64,000 bases of DNA from Mercurialis annua (Eukaryota > Streptophyta > Magnoliopsida > Malpighiales > Euphorbiaceae): contig NC_065577.1 of the NCBI RefSeq assembly GCF_937616625.2, forward strand, positions 43,367,001-43,431,000, given 5' to 3'. The notes under the pieces are model-generated. The model searched no databases. It was not told where the DNA came from and saw only the letters and a list, made by a program, of their open reading frames with translations. The translations under genes and the position numbers were made by a program. Positions within the stretch are counted from its first letter, which is position 1; every line of letters starts with the position of its first letter. Positions 36,314 to 46,739 of the stretch are shown here, piece after piece.

Positions 36314-37149
36314 ATTTTTGGACTAGAGGTCAGATGAGTTGGGTTGGGTAAGTAGCTTCGCATCAAAGTGGAATACTTTTATAAATGCTTCTGTTTGTTT
36401 TACTGTCAAAATTTGTATACTCCTTGGCAGCCTGATTAGAGAAAAGCCTAAAACAAACTTTTACGCCAATGAATCATCAATTATTTCCATTGAAGAAAGA
36501 AAAATCAGTTTTATAACCCATTACAAAATCTATACTTAATTAGGGTAGCATTGCATAGTAAGCAAAACATCTAATCTAATATCTATATTATAAAACTGGG
36601 TTTCAAATGAACACTAACTTTTTATTCCTTTTATGCCCACCACTTCCCCCTTAATCGAACTTTTTATTCTGGAATAATTTCAAAAGAACTACCGTAACAT
36701 TTGTGTTTGAACAAAAATTTCCTACTGCCTTGGTATTTTTAATTTATTATTATTTGATTAATTAACCAATTAAGCTTATTCATTTTTCAGATTAACAATA
36801 ATAGCCTCCCATTACTAAAAAAACATATAAATTACAGCAACAACAATATTTGTTTGAATTGTAATTATTTATTTTGATTATATGCTTTTTTTTTTAAAAC
36901 TGGAATTAACTGTGATGCTAATTTGAAATTTTAAACCTATCAATTTCCTGTTCAAATTTAGCATAACCATCATCGAAATGGCAAGCAGTGGCTTTAACAT
37001 TGATTTTATTCAACATAAATTTCCTCCAAATTCCAGAACCACAAGTTTGTTTGGATTGGAAAGCACTGCTAATGTAAAATCAATAATCTTCAATAAGCTG
37101 ACACAGTACACGAGAAATTATTCCTAATTGGTTCGAGAAATACGAGCAA
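36314..37149. other. Intergenic DNA upstream of the PPR gene
   Basis: No gene supported. AT-rich, with a TCTATATTATAAAACTGG stretch near 36580 that resembles a Helitron start but has no matching end that I could identify. Confidence 0.4.
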
Positions 37150-37168
37150 CTTGTTTGTATTGGGTGTT

Positions 37169-37330
37169 TTTTTTTGTCAAAGATAGAATTATACTAGGTT
37201 AGGTGTTAGTTATCAGTGTTAAGTTTTTAGGAAATATAATTTTTCAGCCCACTGGCTGGCAGAGGGGTGGGTCGAACCCACGCCCTCATGCAAATGCACA
37301 GTGAACTGTGGCCAACCGGGCCAACAGTCA
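37169..37330 (-). mobile_element. tRNA-derived SINE
   Basis: On the minus strand the head at about 37330 has an A-box-like TTGGCCCGGTTGGCC and then a B box, GTGGGTTCGACCC; the tail is an A-run (T on plus, 37169-37176). An imperfect 19 bp target duplication, 17 of 19 identical, flanks it: CTTGTTTGTATTGGGTGTT at 37150-37168 and CTTGCTAGTATTGGGTGTT at 37331-37349. It differs in sequence from the SINE at 19.2 kb. Confidence 0.82.
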
Positions 37331-37710
37331 CTTGCTAGTATTGGGTGTTGATAACACGATGATAACATTTCTGTATATAAAATGCATATTTTAAAATCTT
37401 ATTAAATACTACAAGTGAAAATGCTTTTTCCTTTTCACTTTAAAATCTGTTGCAGAACATTACTATTGCTATGTTAAACAATGAAATTGAAAGAAGATCC
37501 ATATTAACAAAAATGTAAATGATTCATAAAGAAATGAATATATATGAACTTGGGCCGTTGCCACCATTTTTACTGATTTTGTTCATATTTGAAGAGTGGA
37601 TGTTGGTTGAAAAATGCTAATAGAGCTATTTGTCGTTGTTGTAATTTATGTGTATCTTTAATAATATTGGAGTTATTATTATTACTCTAATAAAGAGCAA
37701 CTAAAATAAA

Positions 37711-37785
37711 CATGGCGTGGCAGCTTCTTAGGGTGCCACACACCATGCTGCAGGAATTTCCTCCTGCCTAAGCAGCAGGAAATTT
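37711..37785. repeat. Two adjacent hairpins
   Basis: The first is CATGGCGTGGCA paired with TGCCACACACCATG (37711-37747). The second is AATTTCCTCCTGC, loop CTAA, GCAGCAGGAAATT (37755-37784). Both have near-perfect stems. They lie just before the 37792 point where homology with the filler DNA at 42.7 kb begins. Confidence 0.6.
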
Positions 37786-37904
37786 TTGTTCTTTGTGTTT
37801 ATGGTTGTCTATTTTAGTCAATTCATGTTATTTGCTATTTGTTTAATTTCAGAAAAGCCAAGGTAAGTTCATTTTATTTTTGTATGATAGCTGGTTTGTT
37901 AAAA

Positions 37905-39221
37905 GGCTAATCCCTTGAAAAATCCCTCACCTTTCAACTCCTTTCGTTTGCACCCTCATCTTTCAAAAACGCCAATTTTATCCTAATTACCACCTTTCAA
38001 TTTCAATTGCACCCTCAAAATATTAAATTTACTTTTTTTTACAGGAAAAAGTATAAATTTATATTCTATATTTCAATAAATATTCTAAATAGTATTCCAT
38101 GTTAAAATATAAACAAAAAAATCATCTTCACTAAAAAAACTTAATTAAATTACATTTTTCAACAAAAAAATTAAAAAAATTGAATTTAATTAATTTATAA
38201 ATTATATTACAAACTCTTGACCACCTGTAATATAGGAGAAAAGTCAGAGAAAAAAAATATGGAAAAAGAGGTGCTAAAATGGAAATGGATAGCAATAGTG
38301 GCAAGCATGTGTGGATTAAATGCAGTAGCGGTGCATCCTACACCTTCCGCATCTACTCTCCCATTCTCAAATCCTCCCAAAACTACGACCAACAAACTCT
38401 CGACACTGTCTCTGTGTTCAAAGACATCGGAGCTAACGCCGGAATCATCTCCGGCCTCCTCTATTCCGCCGTCACCCTCGACCGCAACCGCCGATGGCTC
38501 GGCATATTTGGGTCTCCATGGGTGGTTCACGCTGCCGGAGCAATCCAATGCTTTATCGGGTATCTCATGATGAGGGCCAGTGTTGTTTGGTTGATCCCAC
38601 GGCCGCCGGTGGCTGTTATGTGTTTGTTTATGTGGATGGCGGCTCACGCGTAGACCTTTTTTCATACGGCCAATGTTGTTCATAATTTTCGTGATTATGG
38701 TAGGACCATTGTTGTATTTTGAAGGTATTCTGAGCTATTAGTCCTTTGATTTTACCTGGTGTTAGTTAGTATGATTTATTTAATTTGGGTGTAATTTTAC
38801 TGTTGTCTAGTGTTTGATTGATGTTTATTGAGGTTTTGATTAAATGTTTTGTGTTGGGTTTTGGGTAGTACATAGAAAAGATTGGATTTTGGGTAGTTCG
38901 AAAATATTAAGATCTTGAAGAAGAACAATTCTAGACATGGCTAAAAGATTTATTTATTTTTTTATGTTTTTTAAATTTAATTTAATTAATTTTTTTAGGG
39001 AAGATGGTTTTATTGTTCAAAATTTAATACTGAGGACTAATATATATTAAAATATAAAGTATTGATTTAATTTTTTTTTTCAGTAAAAAGAGGTCGATTT
39101 AATACTTTGAGAGTGCAATTGAAATTGAAAGGTGGTAATTAAGGTAAAATTGGCGATTTTGAAAGGTAAAGGTGCAAACGAAAGGGAGTTAAAAGGTGAG
39201 GGATTTTTCAGAGAATTAGCC
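37905..39221. mobile_element. Pack-MULE-like Mutator element with captured gene fragment
   Basis: Inverted repeats of about 130 bp begin GGCTAATCCCTTGAAAAATC on the left and, reversed, GGCTAATTCTCTGAAAAATC on the right, and continue through CCTCACCTTT, TTTCGTTTGCACC and CCACCTTTCAATTTC. Flanking 9-mers TTGTTAAAA (37896-37904) and TTATTAAAA (39222-39230) form a target duplication with one mismatch. No transposase is present. Inside is a fragment of a nodulin-like/NFD4 gene, so it fits the Pack-MULE definition. Confidence 0.85.
38259..38722 (+). pseudogene. Captured nodulin-like/NFD4-type transporter fragment, broken
   Basis: The N-terminal part of a nodulin-like domain MFS protein is recognisable. 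The frame from ATG 38259 reads MEKEVLKWKWIAIVASM; two extra bases (TG) after that Met shift the frame. The remainder, WIKCSSGASYTFRIYSPILKS, then LDTVSVFKDIGANAG, IISGLLYSAVT and PWVVHAAGAIQCFIGYLMM, continues in the other frame to AHA. There a TAG (38651-38653) stands where the family usually has Gln, and TFFHTANVVHNFRDYG follows before a TGA at 38720. Sequence beyond the N-terminal domain is missing. It is carried inside a Mutator-like element and has both a frameshift and a stop, so it is called a pseudogene. Confidence 0.82.
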
Positions 39222-39230
39222 TTATTAAAA

Positions 39231-40890
39231 ATACCCCTCTGTTTTGCTTTATTTTCTGAAAAAAATGCCCATTATACTATACATTAAAACTGAAGAAAAA
39301 CGGCATAAAGACTCCACGACATAAATGATTAATCAAAACGGTAAAATGGTAGAACAACAAAACAAGAGGGCATGTGCATGTTGTCTTAAAACGATGAAGA
39401 CGATGAGAACAAAATGTATATTGTGTACTTTAGAGATCCAATAACTTTCTAATGCTGCCTAATAAGTTAAAATAAAATAAAAAAAATAACATCTGCACTC
39501 CTTAATTTATATGAAGAGTTCTACTGCAATTCTTCAAATATTTTTTATGATTAAATTATTTTTAAAAATTAATTTATTTATTAATCTATCACATCTTATC
39601 ATTATTTTAATTTTACAAATATGTTCCAATTTGATCAATATGTTGTTATTGTGTCCAATCTTTTTGTGTCTTACTTTTAAATTCAAACTTTTTCTATTTT
39701 ATCAATTGTGGCCAATCCTTTTGGAATGAAAGACCATTCAAAAATTTAAATATCTGTACTCTTAAAATATTTTATTGAAATTGATATAAAATACAAATAT
39801 TTGAATTTAAAAATTTGGTTAGTTCAAAAATAATGTTAAGATTTGAATTTGATGATTATTTATCCTTAATTAAATTTTTATAAACAAAGATAAACATATT
39901 TTGGGCCAAAAGATACAATTTTTTATATTTTATATTTTATGGATTAATGATTTTTTGTGTGAACCTAATTTTTTAATTTTTTTATGTTAAATTATTATCA
40001 CGATAAAATTATTTTAAATTTATTGTATTAATTTATATTAATAATTTTAAACATCAAATTAAATTTTACTTTTTGTAATATTTATTAATATTATTAAATT
40101 GTTTCATTTTTCTACTTCAATACAATACTTTTTAATTTATATTTTTTTCTTAATATGCATCTCTTATCAAGGTTTGTAATTATTTTAATAAAATAATACA
40201 ACTTCTAAAATTAATATTGCGTAATAATGAAATTGGTTCACTGATAATATTTTACGTAAAATAATGTGTCAATTTCAATACTCATTATTTGATCGATAAT
40301 TAAAGGCCAAAGCAACGCTTGACTATTTTGCTAGTTAAGTAATATTCGTAAAGGTATATTTTAGTATAAGATTCCTTTTTATTTTACAAAGAGTCAGGTT
40401 AAGTTTTTTTATTTACAAAACAATCGTTATAGAGATGAGAAGAAGGAAATGAAAAAAAAATATCTATGTTATCTTTTATTTTAATACTAAAGGTATAAAA
40501 AAATCTTTCGAATTATTCAAAAAAAAAAAGAACATACATTTTTTTAATTTTTAGGCCATTTTAACTTCAACGTTTTTAAATGTTGTAAGCAGCTTTAATT
40601 TTTGAAAAGAGCACCAAAGCCTATTAGTTTATTTTTTGGACGCTTAACCTCTCACATTTTTAATTATTTATGTGATCTTTTTCAAGTGTAAGGATTTATT
40701 CGTACCATTTAAATAATTAAGGGTCTAAATGGCAAAGAAAAAAAACTAAAGAGACCTATAAATTCTTTTTGAATATCTTGAATGGCTTTTATGCATCCCC
40801 TACCTTATTTTTAAAAAAATATTTATTAACGTATTCACTTTTAGTATATATATATATATAAAAATTTGTCATTTACATAAATTAAATAAT
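39231..40890. other. AT-rich intergenic DNA
   Basis: No gene supported; the composition is very AT-rich with short simple-sequence runs such as ATATATATAT near 40847. Nothing else recognised. Confidence 0.45.
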
Positions 40891-41031
40891 TTTTTTTGGT
40901 AAAATGCACCAAATAGAATAAAAGCTCAAAATCAACATAATTACAACTCTAAAATCCAGGCCCTGCCACAGAAAACCAGCAGAACACAGGACTCACTGCC
41001 ACCCAAAGCTAAGATAGAAAACTAGCAAATA

Positions 41032-41790
41032 CTAAGCTATACTCTGCCATTTTTGGTATAACCGTACAAAGATCAAAGAACTATTTCTCCTGTAATACAA
41101 CTTCAGAAGTATATCTCTTCTAATTGTAGCAATGATTTCTGCTTCTTCAACTCTTCTATTTTCAAAAATGCAACTGTTTCTTCCTCTCCAGATATGGTAT
41201 ATACAGCAATTAAAAGCAATCATGCGCACTCTTGCCAGTAAGCTCTTACCAACAGCCTTATTAGCCATCCAAGACCATTTTCTTCTCCATCTGAATACTT
41301 CTCTGTTAATCAGGCAACACTGTAGTACTTTCCTCATAATGCTCTTTGAGATAGCACAATTAAAGAACAGATGCTCTACCGTTTCAGTCTCCCCATTACA
41401 AAACACACATTTATCATCATTAATCACACCCCATTTAAACAGTTTGTCTCTAGTTTTAAGTCTATGTTTAATAGCAAGCCACGAAATAAAGGCATGTTTT
41501 GGAACAGGACCAGCATTCCAAATGACTTTCCACCACATCACATTAGGATAATGACTTCTAAAATGATCATAAGCTGAGTTTATAGAGAATTTACCACTTT
41601 TGCCATGCTTCCACACAATACTATCATTTTTATCATTTTCAATTTTGTACTGACCTTTGATCAAATTCCATGCCTCCTCAGTTTGTTCATTCATAGGATC
41701 AGGGAGTCTCCATCTACCTGAATGCCAGACTTCATTAACTTTAGCTTGCTTAGGGACATCAGCATCCGAAATGGACATCTCAGGATACAA
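41032..41790 (-). pseudogene. LINE ORF2 C-terminal zf-RVT region
   Basis: The frame contains WWKVIWNAGPVPKHAFISWLA, then CVFCNGETETVEHLFFNC, the zinc-binding cluster at the C-terminus of plant LINE reverse transcriptases, followed by AFNCCIYHIWRGRN. It is the best preserved piece of the LINE. Upstream pieces of the same protein lie in other frames (41986-42366 with SYAGRLQLIKAVLFS, typical of the thumb/linker). Confidence 0.82.
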
Positions 41791-42460
41791 ATCTTTCAGA
41801 GCTTTACCATTTATTCATGGATCATACCAAAAGGAACAATCCCCTTTCCCCAGAGTATAGTCAAAACTATCTTTTAATTCACTTCTCAACTTAATTAAGC
41901 TTCTCCAGTTCCAACTTGCATTCAATGGCTTTGTGATACCCCAGTAGCTCATAAGTTTAAACTTGTTCTTTGCAATCCAGTGTGTTCACATAGATTCTTT
42001 ACTTTTCAGCAGATCCCACACATGTTTCATGACAACATATTTATTCCATATTGCAATATCTCTGATCCCCAACCCACCTTCTTGCTTACTTTTGCAGACC
42101 TCTTTCCAAGATACCAAACTACCATGTTTGCAGTCTGATGTTCCTTTCCACATGAAGTTTTTACAGATTCTCTCTACCCCTTTGACAACAGCAACAGGGT
42201 GAATGAATATTGTACTCCAAAAAACTTGCATACTGAATAGCACAGCTTTTATAAGTTGTAATCTCCCAGCATAAGAAAGGTACCTGGTGGTCCAGTGGTT
42301 GACTCTATTAGTTATTTTCAATATCAAATCACCACAATCACTTTTACTCGGTCTTTTGCTTATCAAAGGTACCCCTAGATATCTTATAGGTAGTATCCCC
42401 TCCTGGAACCCCCAATCTCCTGCAAAATTTCCAACTTCAGTTCCTCCTGCACTCCACTAA

Positions 42461-43207
42461 AATATATACTGCTCTTCTGTGCATTGATCTGTAGCCCAGA
42501 GACATCATAGAAATGTTTAAGCACACTGAAACTTATCTGATGCTAGTCAAATTGCACTTGCAGAAAATAAATAGATCATCAGCAAAGGCCATATGTTTGA
42601 TCTTCAACTCCTTACATCCATTATGGTACCCAAAACTATCATCACATCTAGCAATTAGGGCTCTAAATAAATATTCCATAACAATCACAAACAATAGAGG
42701 TGATACAGGAGGGGACATTTGTGTTTATGGTTGTCTATTTTAGTCAATTCATGTTATTTGCCATATAGTAGCCATCGTTGTTTAATTTCAGAAAAGCCAA
42801 GATAAGTTCATTTTATTTTTGTATGATAGGTGGTTTGTTAAAAGGCTAATCCCCTGAAAAACCCCTCACCTTTCAACCCCTTTCGTTTGCACCCTCACCT
42901 TTCAAAAACGCCAATTTTATCATAATTACCACCTTTCAATTTCAATTGCACCTTTCAATATATACTGCTCTTCTGTGCATTGATCTGTAGCCCAGAGACA
43001 TCATAGAAATGTTTAAGCACACTGGAAACTTATCTGATGCTAGTCAAATTGCACTTGCAGAAAATAAATAGATCATCAGCAAATGCCATATGTTTGATCT
43101 TCAACTCCTTACATCCATTATGGTACCCAAAACTATCATCACATCTAGCAATTAGGGCTCTAAATAAATATTCCATAACAATCACAAACAATAGAGGTGA
43201 TACAGGA
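42461..43207. repeat. 250 bp direct duplication bracketing 246 bp of foreign filler DNA
   Basis: LINE segment 42461-42710 is repeated at 42957-43207 with about two differences, one of them a single inserted G. Between the copies, 42718 to about 42953 is not LINE: it matches 37792-38013, covering 113 bases of flank plus about 108 bases of the left end of the Pack-MULE. The match has about 20 unmatched bases replacing a 6-7 base stretch near 42762, and several T/C differences. Confidence 0.88.
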
Positions 43208-43950
43208 TCCCCTTGTCTGATCCCCTTAGCTCCTTTGAAAAAACCCTCTGGCTGCCCATTTATCATTACTGAGTAGCATGGAGTCCTCACACACAGCATA
43301 ATCCAATTAATCAATTTTGGAGGGAACTTTAAACCCACCAGGATCTCTTCAATGCAATCCCACTGAATGGAATCATAAGCTTTTCTGAGATCTATCTTCA
43401 TTGCATAATCACCTTTCCCATTCACTCTGTGATAGTTATACACAAGCTCATGGGCCATCAAAATATTATCCCCAATTCTCCTCCCTGGGATAAAAGCAGA
43501 TTGGGATTTATCAACCAGATATTCAAAGCAGGTCTTAAGCCTTATAGCCAAAATCTTCGTAATGCATTTATAGAGGACATTGCGGCAAGAAATTTGTCTG
43601 AAATCCCCTAATTTCTCAGCATTTACTATTTTTGGGATGATAGTAATTACAGTTGCATTGATCTGCTTCAACAATCTGCCATTATCAAAAAATTCTCTAA
43701 CTGCAGCACATACATCATTCCCAACAGCTTCCCATGATTTCTTAAAGCACGGACTTCCATATCCATCAGGCCCTGGGGCTTTGTCACTCCCAATATCAAA
43801 CATGGCACTTTTAATCTCCAAGTCAGAAACTGGTTTACACAGAGTAATGCTATCATTATCATTCACTACCATACCCTGACTAAACACATTGTAATCAACA
43901 CTAGCCAATCTATGACTATTTTTCCCCAATAAATCAGTATAATATCCCAC
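43030..43950 (-). pseudogene. LINE reverse transcriptase core
   Basis: Conserved blocks in order: DKAPGPDGYGSPCFKKSW, ATVITIIPKI, QSAFIPGRRIGDNILMAHEL, AMKIDLRKAYDSIQWDCI, GIRQGDPVSPLLFVIVMEYL and AFADDLFIF with the catalytic FADD box. The frame ends soon after FADD at the border of a duplication, where the next 250 bases are repeated. A second copy of the GDPVSPLLF-FADD stretch, beginning at PPVSPLLF, is found at 42533-42718. Confidence 0.85.
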
Positions 43951-44129
43951 AATCTCATTTCTGATTATCTATTGATCTATAATAATGACTCCCTCCACAC
44001 ACAATTGGGTAATCCTATTCATAGAATGTCTCTGCTTTAAGGATCTATGAAAGAATTTAGTATTTAGGTCTCCAAGTTCAATCCATTGAGCCCTAGATTT
44101 TTGCCTATAGATATTCTCACTACAAGAAA

Positions 44130-44560
44130 ACAGGGCTTTAGCGACGGAAATATCCGTCGCTAAAGCCCTCAAATCCGTCGCAAAACTACCTTTGCGACGG
44201 ATTTGCGACGGACTGTGTCCGTCGCAACATATTTAGTCGCAAACAAAGTTTGCGACCAACAACGTGTCCGTGGCTAATTGAGCGACGGACAAGTCCGTCG
44301 CAACTTCCACAACTTCCGTCGCAAATGTGTCTCCAAATCATATCGTTTGGAGACAAATTGGCGACAGAATTTTTGGATGTTGCGACGGATCTTTCTGTCG
44401 CCAATTCACCAGCTTTTGGAGACAAAAGCTGATGAATTTGCGACGGATATATCCGTCGCAAATCAGCGACGGACCATATCCGTCGCCAATTCATCAGCTT
44501 TTGTCTCCAAAAGCTGATGAATTGGCGACGGATATGGTCCGTCCAAATCCCAAAGTCTGT
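44130..44560. repeat. CACTA subterminal repeat array with large palindrome
   Basis: Many copies of a GCGACGGA core and its complement occur here. From about 44400 to 44525 two ~38 base arms (AGCTTTTGGAGACAAAAGCT context) are inverted around a centre rich in GCGACGGATA. Such arrays are the binding region of TNPA-type proteins in En/Spm elements. Confidence 0.8.
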
Positions 44561-44680
44561 CGCAAATTTCATAATTTTTCGGCATTTTTCTGCCGCTTTA
44601 CGCTATTTTTTTGCCGTTTTCCCCTGTCGTTTTAAATACAGTAAAACAATTCAATTATGAATTACAATCAATTAAAACTG

Positions 44681-44684
<4 letters not shown>

Positions 44685-44735
<51 letters not shown>
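44685..44735. repeat. (AT)n microsatellite
   Basis: About 25 uninterrupted AT dinucleotides, between the CACTA subterminal array and the TNPA gene end. Confidence 0.95.
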
Positions 44736-44739
<4 letters not shown>

Positions 44740-44815
44740 TAAGAGTATACATATAAACGTCAGAATATAAAAAAAACCGTATTATATGTTTGTAATAAAA
44801 TAAACTAACACGACA

Positions 44816-46512
44816 CTACAAAGCTGGTGTGTCGTCATCGTCTGGTGGGGTAGGTGGGCGCTTTGGCCGATACTCTGCCGGAAGGTTAGGAATCATCCTG
44901 GCAATCTCCTCGTGTATCATCTGGGCCATGTTCGCAGCCTGATGTTCCCGAGCCAGTCGCAGACCCTCCTGAATGCCGGCCTGCACACGGCGCTCGACCT
45001 CCTCGTCTGCCTGCTGCGACGTCCTAGAAGAGCTGCCTCGATGCACCCTGGTGCTTGGCCCGGCGTACCTGCTGCTCGCAGAACCCAAGCCGTACACGCG
45101 TTTCTTCTTGTTGATGCCCTCGATGTCTAGAAACACCTGGGTCTCGTCCACGGCAGCTGGGCTCGAGGAGCTACCCTCTCTGGTCTGAGGCTGTGTCGCA
45201 GCAGCAAGCCTCTCAGTGATGGCGTCCTACAAAACAATAAAAAAGATATCAGTTTAGTTTTAAAGCAACCAAAAATGCATAACATATTACAAAGTAAACC
45301 TAATTTCTAACGAAATTTCGACAGCATTTCCTCTGTAATATGAGCATCACCCATTTTTCAAGGAAGTCCTGCAAGCAAATTCCAGTATATAATCTAATAA
45401 TAAACATGTTTAACAGCTAACCAACAAGCATTTTCAATCTAATATATCATTTCCGAATTATTAAATTCAACTTAGAGAATTACAAGTTTAATAAAAACTT
45501 ACAGTCATATCCTGAGCCCGTTTGTCAACCGGCTTCTTGTCAGCCTTCGTGGAGTGAAGGCGAGTGTACAACTCCGTCGCACTCGGTTTCCGGCCAAGCT
45601 CCCTTTCCTAAAATAAAAAATACAATTCATTTAGTATCAAAATAAAATAAATACGTTATTTAAGTATTTTAATTACTGAATTTTAAAACAAACCATCACA
45701 TCCATATGCTTCAGAGCAGAGCGAGATCCACCAGTATGGCGGACAGGTCCAGAACCGGCGCCCGCTGGCTCGCTCATCCGATTTGCTCGGGCGGTTTCTG
45801 ACCTTTTCTTCTCTTTCTCTGAGTTCCAGAACGCGTTCCAAGCATCCCAGATCTCCTGGGTCACAGAAATATGCTTCTGTTGCGTCCTCCTCATTCTGTG
45901 AATGTTGTCTTTGTAACGGTTGGCTGCATGGACCATGAAGACCTGTCTAATGACCTCCTCGCTGTACGCCGCACTATCCCACCAGAACTCTTTTTGCAAA
46001 CAGAACAAACATGTTGCATTAGTTAGTTTTTTCAAAAAAAAAACATAATTTAAACGTTACGAAGCTGTAAATTGAATTACCTGGAACTCCTGGAAGTAGA
46101 ACTCTCTCTGCTCGGCTGTGAGAAAGCGCCATGCTGTTCCATTATCGAACCAGCACTTCCTAAAAATCTCCCGAATAGCCCGTGAAACAGGCCCAGAGTC
46201 GATCAACATCGTCCTGTGATTTTTTAGGCATAGTTTAGTATATATACATATTACAATTTAAACGTGGATAACTAAATTGTAAACATACCTGCTAGGGTCC
46301 GGGTGAACCCTCGCCCTACCCCGGTCGTCCAGAACAGCCGGGGGCTCGCCAGGCTCACGCTGCTGCCGAGGCTGAACAGGTGCTCCAGCCTCTAACTGCT
46401 GCTGCTCCTCAGCAACGTCGTCATCGCCAGGAACAGGGTCTGATCCCCGTCCGCGTTCTCGGCCTGAGGCTGATCCTCGGCCTGTGCCTGATCCTCGACC
46501 TCGACCCCTCAT
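44816..46512 (-). CDS. TNPA-like protein of the CACTA element (plant transposase, Ptta/En/Spm family)
   Basis: Five exons can be joined in phase: 46512-46289, 46213-46081, 45987-45694, 45607-45503 and 45226-44816. The start MRGRGRGSGTG opens an Arg/Gly-rich N-terminus. The middle carries IREIFRKCWFDNGTAWRFL, FWWDSAAYSEEVIRQVFMVHAANRYKD and WNAFWNSEKEKKRSE, typical of the Ptta/En/Spm family, followed by LYTRLHSTKADKK. The C-terminus is Gln/Glu-rich, probably coiled-coil (EEVERRVQAGIQEGLRLA), and ends in an acidic Pro/Asp tail. The protein is expected to bind the subterminal repeats. A short extra exon around 45310-45371 is possible. No stop or frameshift was found, so the gene may be intact. 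Confidence 0.72.
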
Positions 46513-46739
46513 ACCTGCACATACATCAATTTTAAATGTTCGACAAACAACCAACACATTTATTAATAAAATTATACATTCCTTCGTGAAACATAAAACT
46601 AAGAAATATAAATTCAAATTCAACAAGTGTACACATGAATAATATAATTAAAAAACATAATTTCGAGCAGCGTTAATACATCATCTTTAATAATTGATTA
46701 TGGTTGCAAAAAATCTAGTACATAAAATTTACTAAACTA

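Larger units (their letters stand above)
40891..44117 (-). mobile_element. L1-like non-LTR retrotransposon, degenerate, interrupted by a CACTA element
   Basis: On the minus strand, reverse transcriptase pieces run from 44117 down to a zf-RVT/RNase-H-like end near 41032. A 3' UTR follows and ends in an A-run (T on plus, 40891-40898). The 5' part of ORF2 (endonuclease) and ORF1 are missing: the coding sequence, with YRQKSRAQWIELGDLNTKFFH in its last piece, runs straight into a CACTA terminus at 44118. Several frameshifts and an internal duplication make it inactive. Confidence 0.85.

Noticed and set aside
37250..37330. tRNA gene
   Set aside because: A and B boxes are present but no cloverleaf or anticodon arm can be drawn; target duplications and tail show a SINE.
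36577..37790. Possible Helitron starting TCTATATTATAAAAC
   Set aside because: The hairpin near the putative end is not followed by a CTRR terminus, and the SINE inside has its own borders.
43037..43276. Plus-strand ORFs within the LINE
   Set aside because: They are antisense shadows of the minus-strand reverse transcriptase.
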